DNA of 64,000 nt from Hippasteria phrygiana (Eukaryota > Echinodermata > Asteroidea > Valvatida > Goniasteridae). The position numbers and the translations under genes are program-made. The notes below the pieces were generated by a model, which saw only the letters and a program-made list of their open reading frames with translations, was not told where the DNA came from and did no database searches. Position 1 is the first letter of the stretch; the number at the start of each line of letters is the position of its first letter. The stretch covers positions 2,542,001 through 2,606,000 of the forward strand of contig JAZGUH010000117.1 in the NCBI GenBank assembly GCA_037893225.1. Reading direction: 5' to 3'. Shown here in pieces: positions 21,901 to 30,400 of this stretch.

Positions 21901-24900
21901 ATGGTACACAGATAAATACAAAATGAAAAGTAACAAGAAAAGGGGCTGCAGTTCTGCCTTGAGAACAATCGACTAAGGTTCAACCGATGTTGGATTTGCC
22001 TGCCGATCCGATGGCCGATGTTTTATTTGGAACATCGGCCGATATCCGATCCGATCCGATGTTTTTAATCGACATAAAACAATGCCATCAAAAAGTCAAA
22101 AAATCGTGCTGCGCTATCGGTAGATCGTGACGCTATGGACCGATCGCGCTGCCACCAGTCGAACACATTTTCTTTCTAATTCACGGCTCTAGAGGATTTT
22201 TTTTAAAGGTAAGTAAAGTCCAAGATATCCGTCAGAATCGACTGATAGCGCAGCACGATCGACCGATTGCGCCCAACCAACAGTGACATACCCAAGACAA
22301 ACCACGACTCCCTTAACACAGTAATAAATTGGGCCAAACAAAAAATGCCTTCAGTTCGGGTCACCCTATTTTCGAAAGCCATAAAATGTTATTAGGTAGA
22401 GGAAGACAAATTAATTCTACGATACCGATTTCTGATCATAATATAGTAGGAATTGCCGACCGGGCGTCCGGAATTCCCATACAAGTAGCGGTACTTGCCG
22501 ACATGTGAAACTATGCGTAACTCAAAGATCGTGTACATCTTGTCGATGTTCGGCCGGGAGTACGTGCGCATGCGGCAAAATAAGTACGGGCTCGATCATG
22601 GGGAAAAGAAACCGTTTGCGCCTGCGCATTGCGCAGAGCGGGTCCGTTGTTGGGGGTGTTTATTCATGCAACACCATGCTTTGACACGCATGCTTTGGAG
22701 GCAACAAATTACTCAAAGATTCTACTTCTAGAACTTCGTAGGCCCACTCGACAAGATTTGTTCATAAAATCCCGGCGAAAACCAACAAAGAATCGGACCA
22801 ACAAGGATAGTCAAAATCAGGATGTGTTTTAATCAAAACTTTCGACAAATTGCGACAAGAAGTGGACCAGTGGTTGAGTGATATGCGTGATAAACGGCTG
22901 TGTGGATAATTCCACGTGTTGCCAACGTGTTACGGTGACGCACCGTGCATGGAGCTGCGTGTTGTACGGCATGGACTGCTTTCGTATCGCGGCACTCTGT
23001 GCGTGCAGTTTGTGATATGGTGATCGCAGTTTCATATTTATTTTGTTTAGTTTATTGCTTTTGCTGATTAATAGGCTATCAATCATGTATCTATCTTTGT
23101 TCTGAATAAAAAGGTCGATTATTCACAACACGAGAGTTTTGGCTTAACCATACAAGTTTACAGTTTTAAAGAAATAGGAAGGAAGCTGATTATTTTTCAT
23201 GACGTAAATTTTATTTTTCACTTTGCAATGCTCGTATCACATAAAATTCATCAGGCATATGTCTCACAAAGCATCTCAAAATTTGTACATGTACTTCGTT
23301 TCGGGACCCCTCTAACACAGGTATTGCGTTAATTATTCTCACCTTTAGCATGGAGGTAGAAAATTAACATGTTATGCCTACCAACCGACCCTATTAAATT
23401 TAATTTTAACACTGCTGGTTGTTGGATAGAAGTTGAAATGGAGAACAAATTAGGACAATGGGCAAAACTAATCCAGGCATTTATTTACATGTACGTAGAA
23501 AAATCTGCGGTCGTAAAAATACGACGCCGAACTCGCAGTGATTTCAATTCAATTCAAGCTTCAGTCCAGCAAAATTGGCACACGTGAAGGGAATTCCCAA
23601 TTAGGGCGTCTATGCTGGTCTTTTTTCCAGGGTATTTTTGTATTCACGCTGTATATAACATTACACGGTGCACACATATCGCCAATGCTGTGCATGCAAG
23701 AGACACGTGATCGGCTGAACTAAAGTCCACAACGCGTCGTGGCTTCACACAGTGTAGTTCCCCGACTCCGTTCATGACGTTCAGTAGACCAGTACAGTCA
23801 TGCACTGACTGCTAGCTTCGTTGTCTTCGGGCACTGAGTTTTCACGCATGCGGTGCAGATAGCGCGGATCGCATAGACGCGGAGCTCGGAGATATTTACA
23901 CCGGTATGATAATATACATCACAGCATAAAACTGTTCATTTTTCACACAAAAATAAAACATCGTTTTTACTCGCGCTCTAATAAATAAAACATGACATTG
24001 TGTGTATGATAAAATTGAGTGTAAAGTTTGCTAATTGACATTGCCGAACATCGGTTCGTCATCGGTTAAACCTTACAAATTTTGCCGATCCGATGTTTTG
24101 CCGATATTGCCAAACATCGGCCCGATCCGATGTCCGATCCGATCATCGGTTAAACCTTACAATCGACTATCAAACCATCCTGACTGATGTTAAATCTACC
24201 TATGTGTAGTCTCAACAACTCAAACCTTGTTCTATATATATAGCCAAAGGGGTTTCTGTGTAGCTTTTGAAAAAACATATCACTGTCAAATAAACGTATT
24301 ATCAAATATTGTCTAAGAAAACAGGCATAGTCAGTGGACAACTTGGCCAACCCATTTTCAAATCTCAAGCTTAACCCTGACCTGAAGTACCCCAAACTTC
24401 ATTTCTGCTCAAACGAGTTATATAAATACCTATATTTTCCCTTCTTCGACACACATTGAGTGTTGATAGGCCACTCAACAGAAATTCCCAGCTTCCCAAA
24501 ACGCAGGGCTAAAAGTTGGCACTGGACCAGTGGACCAAGTCCAGTAGTGTAGGCATTGGTTTAGCAGCCAAATATAACAGTGGGCTACATGTAGTGATTT
24601 TTCATTCACATAATTTTACCCTTTTTTTGTTAGCCCTTACCTTCCCAAATCTTCCAAAAATCCTTTGCCAAAAGGAGGAATTTGGAGGATTGAGGGTCTT
24701 TGGAAGTTGAAGCATCGGAGGATTTTGTAGGGTTGAGGGCATAAGAGGATTTTGCCTCTGGAGGAAAATGGAGGATCCAGGTGATCAGACCCAATCTGAT
24801 GCTGGGTTGATTTCGGAGGATTGAGGTTACTTGGGTGTTTACGAAAACCCCTAGAGGATTTTGGAGGATTCGTGCAATGGTCCTCATAAGAGGATTTTGG

Positions 24901-25426
24901 AGGATTCAGGTTACATGCAGCTTTAACACTTTGAAATCAGAGCATGTTGGAGGATTCAGGTTACTTTCACGAAAAATGATGGAGGGAGTTAGGGTTAATG
25001 AATCTCAAACTTCAAACTCTAAATGAATGAAATCTACCTTTGTTATCATTCATGTGATAAATTTTTAATTAGTAAACAGTCGGGGCTCCAGTTGTATAAT
25101 AGTTAATAGCGCTCCCATATAGAACGTCCTTTCACTTGTACTTTTAGCCTCACTGTCTAGTGGATTTGTATGACATTCAAACCCTGCAATGATCACACTT
25201 ACCCGTCCCGTTTGTCGGCTTTGTGAGCCGGCTGTAGGCATCTCCTCCCTCCCTTGTTGGAGACAAATGTGCAATGTTTGTACGGGGCATTCTTGTCTTC
25301 CAGGATGTGGTTGAGGCAATACTCGTACCCCTCCAGACGATCTTGCATGCAGATGCGGTGAGCATAGTTGCAGAACAGGCCGTCGGACCGGTGACGCCGG
25401 CTATGGCCAGTCTTAGACTTGTGCAT
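15724..25426 (-). CDS. KANSL2: KANSL2, KAT8 regulatory NSL complex subunit 2 (7 coding exons)
   Basis: Exons on the minus strand: 25426-25203, 21583-21402, 20597-20483, 19654-19491, 18327-18076, 17182-17010 and 15942 to 15766 or 15724. All junctions are GT-AG and the phases chain (2,1,2,1,1,0). KANSL2 is a nuclear scaffold subunit of the NSL complex, which acetylates histone H4 through KAT8/MOF. Evidence: two C3HC3H-type zinc-finger regions (exons 1-2 and 5-6), the motif [20 protein letters not shown], the block [20 protein letters not shown], and [20 protein letters not shown]. Read to the stop at 15724 the product is 442 residues, against about 492 in human. If the GTCAGT at 15765 is a real donor, a terminal exon is missing from this list. 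ATG 25426 is chosen because it lies 2 nt inside the first recognisable exon and the human protein starts a similar distance before the first Cys. Confidence 0.94.
16476..16627. mobile_element. piggyBac-type MITE, internally deleted (152 bp)
   Basis: Left TTAA 16472-16475 followed by CCTCTTGAATACGG. The right boundary is the TTAA at 16628-16631, shared with the next element. The interior matches the first part of the 3212 copy and then jumps to a tail that ends without a clear inverted repeat. Confidence 0.65.
16632..16843. mobile_element. piggyBac-type MITE (212 bp)
   Basis: Ends CCCTTTGAGTACGG and CCGGATGCAAGGGG, with TTAA on both sides (16628-16631, 16844-16847). The interior has AATAATCCAACAATGGATTG, as in the 6044 and 39241 copies. 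Confidence 0.8.
17010..17182 (-). CDS. KANSL2: KANSL2 exon 6 (end of second finger)
   Basis: The split codon gives His, then [39 protein letters not shown], supplying the remaining Cys/His ligands. The exon ends in an acidic QQSEEEQEQ run. Acceptor TGCAACAG, donor CAG|GTGGGT, outgoing phase 0. Confidence 0.92.
17183..18075. other. KANSL2 intron 5 with an hAT MITE
   Basis: Holds the 214-bp hAT-type MITE at 17659-17872; no other feature was recognised. Confidence 0.75.
17659..17872. mobile_element. hAT-type MITE with perfect 8-bp target duplication
   Basis: CGATTGGG flanks both ends (17651-17658 and 17873-17880). Ends CAGGGATGTAGTCAAGTCC and GGACTCGACTACAGCCCTG are inverted repeats with CAGGG termini typical of hAT elements. 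The interior is made of short AAGTCCATCACAAG and AAGGACTTG repeats in opposite orientation. Confidence 0.93.
18076..18327 (-). CDS. KANSL2: KANSL2 exon 5 (basic segment and start of second finger)
   Basis: A basic stretch ([38 protein letters not shown]) leads to the first ligands of the second C3HC3H region: [20 protein letters not shown] then GFCMD. The donor GACC|GTATCC is chosen over an earlier GTATGG because it keeps the CxxH spacing with exon 6. Confidence 0.92.
18328..19490. other. KANSL2 intron 4
   Basis: No repeat boundary or coding signal was recognised apart from a short GA-rich tract at about 18336-18350. Confidence 0.6.
19491..19654 (-). CDS. KANSL2: KANSL2 exon 4 ([10 protein letters not shown] helix)
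   Basis: [40 protein letters not shown], then [15 protein letters not shown]. This is a strongly conserved amphipathic, probably coiled-coil segment and the best family signature. Acceptor GTGGACAG, donor ATCG|GTGGGT. Confidence 0.96.
19655..20482. other. KANSL2 intron 3 with an hAT element
   Basis: More than half of the intron is the 433-bp hAT-type element at 19770-20202. Confidence 0.75.
19770..20202. mobile_element. hAT-type non-autonomous element (GGGTACCCG subterminal repeats), 8-bp duplication
   Basis: GAGTAATT flanks both ends (19762-19769, 20203-20210). Termini are TAGGGCGG and CCCCTA. GGGTACCCG boxes recur near both ends (ACCGGGTACCCG, GGGTACCCGGGTACCCG, TGGGTACCCGATACCG). No transposase. 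Confidence 0.9.
20483..20597 (-). CDS. KANSL2: KANSL2 exon 3 (acidic segment)
   Basis: Reads [20 protein letters not shown], then [19 protein letters not shown]. It aligns with the acidic DQTWRG..DSEADS..DQED segment recalled for human KANSL2. Acceptor TTGGTCCAG, donor CTGAA|GTGAGT. Confidence 0.94.
20598..21401. other. KANSL2 intron 2 with a TCCTCCAAAATCC repeat
   Basis: Holds a repeat at about 21016-21185 built from variants of GGAGGATTTTG in both orientations. It also has a tandem pair of ATTCGGCAACGAG at 21180-21206. Confidence 0.65.
21016..21185. repeat. TCCTCCAAAATCC-family repeat, copy 1
   Basis: Begins TTAACCCTAACCTTCCCAAA and shares long blocks with the 24634 copy (AAAAGGAGGAATTTGGAGGA, TTTGGAAGTTGAAGCATC). 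It ends near GGTTACTGGGGTGTT without the right terminus. Confidence 0.75.
21402..21583 (-). CDS. KANSL2: KANSL2 exon 2
   Basis: Completes the first finger with YCREHAQK (last Cys and His), then a linker rich in Ser, Pro and Asp ([20 protein letters not shown]). Acceptor TGCTTCAG, donor CTTG|GTAAAA; incoming phase 2, outgoing phase 1. Confidence 0.9.
21974..24159. mobile_element. 2.2-kb hAT-type element, 8-bp duplication, no transposase recognised
   Basis: CAATCGAC flanks both ends (21966-21973, 24160-24167). Termini are TAAGGTTCAACCGATG and the reverse complement of TAAGGTTTAACCGATG. Subterminal GATCCGAT/ATCGGATC boxes repeat at both ends. Near the left end an inverted pair (CGTGCTGCGCTATCGGT and TGATAGCGCAGCACGATC) could form a stem. 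The longest interior ORFs have no known domain, so the element looks non-autonomous despite its size. Confidence 0.88.
24634..24994. mobile_element. TCCTCCAAAATCC-family element, copy 2, near-TTAA ends
   Basis: Left edge TTAG then CCCTTACCTTCCC; right edge GGGAGTTAGGG then TTAA. Inside, GAGGATTTTGGAGGATT-type units repeat about eight times. The ends suggest a TTAA-inserting MITE family. Confidence 0.6.
25203..25426 (-). CDS. KANSL2: KANSL2 coding exon 1 (first C3HC3H finger)
   Basis: From ATG 25426: a basic lead ([15 protein letters not shown]), then [35 protein letters not shown] and [15 protein letters not shown]. These are most of the zinc ligands of the first finger. Donor GG|GTAAGT. The acceptor CTCTTGCAG at 25437-25429 lies 2 nt before the ATG, implying an upstream exon that carries at least 5' UTR. 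Confidence 0.93.
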
Positions 25427-25439
25427 ATCTGCAAGAGAT

Positions 25440-25900
25440 TAAGGCTGTTCGATATCCATTTATTTTGATACCGAATATTCGATATTATCGTGATGACGTA
25501 ACTTTTTTCCTTACCGGAAGAATGGAGAAATAAAAAAAATCCACTGTACATGATGGAAGTCACCCTAGCATCGTGAGATTAGGGCCACTGAGATCGCAAA
25601 TTGGGCCGGGGCCGGCAGGAAGGGGGGGCCACTCATTAAGTAGGAGTACTACGACATTTACCTTCGGTTGGCTTCTTTACGGCACTCCAGAATGACTAGC
25701 GTTTGTTTCTATTTTGGCATTGATTAGTACCAGCTGATAATACCATGGACGATCACACGCGAGCTGTAAAAAAAAACCGATCGTATTGTATGTTTTGTGA
25801 AGACGACATTGTACATGCACAATATACAATGCATACACTGCACGTGTTTTAGTCTTTTCTCAAGACAAATTTTGCTACGCGTTAGCAGCGTTATATATGC
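25440..25900. mobile_element. Dispersed repeat related to 51590-52360, opposite orientation
   Basis: Begins TAAGGCTGTTCGATATCC, an hAT-like terminus. Shared blocks with the reverse complement of the 52-kb copy include GGAGTACTACGACATTTACC, TTGGCTTCTTTACGGCACT and CATGGACG..ATCACACGCGAGCTGT. It starts about 10 bp from the acceptor of KANSL2 exon 1. The right boundary is unclear. Confidence 0.6.
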
Positions 25901-26599
25901 AAATAGCAAATAGCACCACCAATGCCGATTCGCGTGAATCTGCCTATCATAATAAATTTTAGTTGTCGAAAAAACGTCCTGCTCCACGCCCAAAACTAAC
26001 CAAACAAGATGGTGTGATGTTTCCTGATGGATGCCTTGCCAACTCAACTATAAACTTTTTCGACATTCTCAAAGTATCATGGGAACAGCATCAGCCCTTA
26101 CTGGCATTAGAAGAGCAAGCACATTAGAACAGATATGATTGGTCGCATTGGTCACATGTTGGTTGTCATGGTTGCAAAAATCCTCGGAAAGAATCCTCGG
26201 AAAAAGTCTATGGGCCATGACAGAAAAAGTCCAAGTATTTTCAAAGAATAAGTTGAAAAATCTTCCTTCCTAAATTTGTGTTTCTTCATCAGATTTACAC
26301 TTTTTGGTAGTTTTTAAGTCATTTCCTTATTTTCATTGCCATTTCAAATTGATTTTTCTGGTTATTATTTTTCTTATGTTCCATGCAAATCTCTCAACTC
26401 ATGACAGATATTTAACCAATTAATATTTGGACTGGTTAACAGTGCCATAGACTTGTGTATCAATCACATGGTTTGTTTGGCCTCCATACCCACAATGCAT
26501 TGAGAATGTCGAAAAGGTTTATTCAGATTCTGCCAGATTCAGATTCAAAACTTCAACAGAGACTCAAAATGAAATGCAAAAACAAATTTGTAACTTTTA

Positions 26600-26601
<2 letters not shown>

Positions 26602-26631
<30 letters not shown>
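26602..26631. repeat. (TTA)n microsatellite
   Basis: About ten TTA/ATT units. Similar tracts are at 35932-35950 (the tail of the LINE) and 61664-61681. Confidence 0.95.
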
Positions 26632-26632
<1 letters not shown>

Positions 26633-26940
26633 TATTCGGCCAACAAATGAAAACAAGCACTTTGATGTCACTAAAGAATACTATCTAGATATAATAATTA
26701 ATATGAACAATTAAAAAGGAGAAGGAATGAGATGGGAAAACGATTAGAAAAAGGAGGGGGGAAGCCTATACCTGAAGACCAATCTTTTTAAAGATTAAGC
26801 CTAACCTGAATCATCACCAAAAAGAGGAGGCTTCATGAGTATTTTGATTGAGACAACTTTTTAATACCTCCATGATACAACCGAGCAACGCGTCGTCAGA
26901 GACGTAACTCATGAATATTCATGCTTTCTAAAAAACCGGA

Positions 26941-26950
26941 CGCCATCTTG
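26941..26950 (-). promoter_or_regulatory. YY1-type motif (CAAGATGGCG on minus strand)
   Basis: CGCCATCTTG on the plus strand matches the core of the YY1 consensus AAGATGGCGGC, a common element of housekeeping and bidirectional promoters. It lies 338 bp before the cyclin T ATG and about 1.5 kb before the KANSL2 ATG. Confidence 0.5.
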
Positions 26951-27287
26951 CTCCCACCTTTTCATTTGCGGTTTACAACGATAAAATACGTTGAACAAGT
27001 TCACCCCTCAAATAGTTACAAAATGCAATTTTTCGACGACGAGAGTATTCTACGCCTTGCGCACTGTAATATTTTTCACAAAAAACTTACCTAAATTCAG
27101 TAAAATCTCCAAACTGGAGCAAAGCTACATCCAAAATCGTCTGACGACATCCGTAGAAAATCCTCGATTTCAATCCCATGATGCAACTAGAAGCGAGGTT
27201 TAGGTCGAGAAATAGCGTGAAACTGCGAGAAAAGGGCTTCTGCGCAACCGCAGAAGCGCTTGTCTGGTCGTCGTCGGTACGGGTTCC

Positions 27288-27445
27288 ATGGCGGCTATTC
27301 CCGACTGCGTGCGGCGGTGGTATTTTAGTCGCGAAGAACTCCTAAAAAGTCCTGCTCGACAATGTCAGATAGAGCCAGAGAAGGAGCTGTTCTACCGACA
27401 ACAGGCCGCAAACCTTATCCAGGACATGGGACAGCGTCTTCAGGT
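27288..27445 (+). CDS. CCNT1: Cyclin T exon 1
   Basis: Starts [20 protein letters not shown] and continues [20 protein letters not shown]. The ATG is the first in frame before the conserved WYF motif. The donor is placed at AGGT|GTATCC rather than CAG|GTGTAT, because only this gives the split Val and the correct frame into exon 2 (RLQVNQL, matching human RLNVSQL). Confidence 0.95.
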
Positions 27446-30400
27446 GTATCCTTTGATTTAAAGTTTGCTGTTCGCGGCCAGTCTCCAAAATCTGGCGGCA
27501 TGGGCAATCACATGTTGTCACTTGCTACTGCATCCGGCTTTTGAATTTGTCTTTTAAATGTTGAAAGAAACGCTTATTTGCGTAGAAATTAATGTGAGAT
27601 ATTCCATTTGCTTCATAGATATGACTTATCTATGAAACAATGATATATTTTCTAGGCCCTGATTAGATTCCTGATGGTTCAGCTGTGTAGTGTGTTCAAT
27701 GCCTGTCGCCTGTATTAACGTTAGGCTGTAGAGTACTGCCACAATCACAATGACAGTCAGTGTACATGTGGTGACTTGCCAAAATGACAGGCATGCAACT
27801 TTTCCTCGGATCAGCTGATTTCCTCGTTTTTCACTTCACACTTGTGCCATTGAAAATTGAAAAACACTGTACAAAATCTTGTAAAGATTGGAATTTCATT
27901 GTTTTTTGTTAATTCCAAGTTGCATGCCTGATGAGTATGAATTCAAATTGTAATTTGTAGGCTTGGGCGATTCCCCACCAGAATCGATAACAATCGATTC
28001 CAAACTCTGAATCGGAATCGGTTCTCTGATGTAGCCCGATTCCAGTTCCTAGTGCGTCGATTTCAGTCCTCGTGCGACGATTTTGAAGACTGTCCAACTC
28101 CAACATGCCTTCAAACATGGAGGAAGGAAAACAGAAGGTGATAGCACGCATCGACTTCAAAGCCTAAATGTCCAACGATGGTCGCCGCGGTCGTAAACAC
28201 AGCGGCGGTCACACTGATTATAAGCCGCTATGTAAACACTCCCTCCGTGTACCGCGTGCGGTCAGCAAAGCTGGCTTCTGTCACTTGGCATGATGGGAAG
28301 GATTTTGTCACTCAGCGCATGCGCAAAACAAGCCTTACTATGCAAAATGGCTGCCTACGGCCCCAAAGATTTCGCGTTGAGCGATTCCAATTTCAAAGAT
28401 TTTAGCGATTTTTCCGACGTTTCTAAAAACGAAACGGAATCAGTGGTAGCCGTCGAGTGACGACACCGACGAAGATGATTTTGCTTTTGTAAAGGGTTGC
28501 CGACGAAAGAAATGATCGCGTGTGACGGTATAAAAGTTGCACCGTGGTTCCATTAATTTGGCCTCACCGTGTCAACTATGGATGGCAACTGGTTTTGCGA
28601 TAGAGGGGCAGTATTCTCCCTGCCAAAATTGTATGCCGCCCCGCTAAAGTTTTACCGCCCCGCTCAAGTTTTACCGCCCCGCTAAAATTTTCACTGCCCT
28701 GCTATTTTTTTTTCGTTGGATTTTCCCCCATTCTCCACCGTCTTCACAGTTTATCTAAGTACGAAGAAGTTTACCGCACTCTGTGGAACGAACATGAAGA
28801 GTTTGCCAGCATTAACATTTAGCAGTATTGCAGTAGCGTTTATAGTATAGTAATCGAACAGATCTGGACGCAACGTACGCAACATATTATGCATTCACAT
28901 AATAGAACTATACACGTAATATTATTCTGGACTGGTTTCAATCTCCCTGGTAATATAATTTTCACTTTGTCGCGTCAAGAACCAGTTTACCTAAATTACA
29001 ATGTTCCGTAACACTTGAGGGCGTCTTTTTCTCCCGTAAAATTCCTTATCCACGCGCGCTGTGCCCACGTGCATGTTTAGCTCACCGGCCGGCCGGCTTA
29101 AAATAACCCCTTAAAAATCTTGCCTTCATTTCAATTTGTAAACACGAGCAAATTTGTTTCAAAGAGTCAGAAGTAAGTGGCCAGGAAATGCCTCAGATTG
29201 CACCACAGAGCATCTAGAATCCAAAATTTCACGGGGCCCTTCAGCGGGCCCCGGACCCCACGCCGTAAGGGCTTCACGCTCCGCGCTCGCATTGTGTCTA
29301 CCGCCCTGCTAAAATTTTAGGCCGTGGAGAACACTGGAGGGGGGTTGTTTAACTTTAAGGTTTCAGACAATGTGCATCTCTTTTTTAGAGCCAGGGAACT
29401 TGTAAGTTGGGCCGTCTTTACACAAAAATCTTGTGAAACTACAAGGATTTAATATTTAATTTGTACTTGCCAACAAGATCTTTACAAATTATCTTGTTCA
29501 GGAGGACTACTTGAGCAACTTGATACACGAAAAACTAAAATGCACCTTTCCCAAAAAATGTTTGATGTGGTGACAAATTCCGACATAAAAATTTGCTGCA
29601 AGGCTTTCATTAAGGTTTACTTAAACCTTAAAAAAATGAACTCTAAAAATCTTTCAGAGAAAGCCCTGCATATAAAAAACCTGGATAGGCCTACTGAGAA
29701 AAACGCGAGAAATGCATACGGATCTCTAAGGGGTTCTGACTGAATTTCACACTCAGTAGGTATTCAAGACCAGGTGACTGAAGGAGCAGTGGGGCAAGCT
29801 TCACAAAGGAATTCACTCGGGGGAAAAATAAATTGAACAAGCCATTTTATTAATCAAATATTTTTATTTCAATATAAAAAGTCCCAAAACTAATTTTACA
29901 ATTGGAAACTTCAGTTTAGCCAGAAAGTCCTAACGTTAGAATTTCATGTAAAGTTACCCCCCCCCCCCCCAAAAAAAAGAAAGAAGATTGTTTGGCTTAC
30001 TATAAAAAATTGGAGACCGAGTCGGGGGCCAAGTCCCACCCCACCCCCCCCCCCCCCCCCCCTAAAAAATAATATTAATTTTAATTTCAAAGGTTACACA
30101 GTAACTCTAACCCCCCTAGGCCCTTATTGCTAGGAACCATCCTCAATCCTCCAAAATCCTCTGGTGCTTCAATCACCATTCCTCCTCAGTCCTCCAAAAT
30201 CCTCCAAAACCACTATGAGGATTTTGGACTGAGCATGTGGGGCCTAACATGTCAGCTTGACATATATGAACTTTTAGGCTATTTCTGTCTTTGATTGATT
30301 TATTTATTATCCATTCCTATATTTTTTTTTAACATACATGTACTTTGTGGGCCCCTATGTTTAACATTATTTTTTGCCCGTTTCCTAATATACAGTCCAG

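Larger units (their letters stand above)
21584..25202. other. KANSL2 intron 1, mostly transposon
   Basis: Sixty percent is the 2.2-kb hAT-type element at 21974-24159. A TTAA-bounded repeat lies at 24634-24994. No exon was recognised. Confidence 0.75.
25429..27287. promoter_or_regulatory. Head-to-head interval between KANSL2 and cyclin T (putative bidirectional promoter)
   Basis: 1.86 kb between the two divergent start codons. Features are the repeat at 25440-25900, a (TTA)n tract (26602-26631), and around 26900-27287 a less AT-rich stretch with a YY1-type CGCCATCTTG. At least one untranslated KANSL2 exon should lie here. No TATA box is obvious in 26900-27287. The promoter role is inferred from gene arrangement only. 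Confidence 0.45.
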
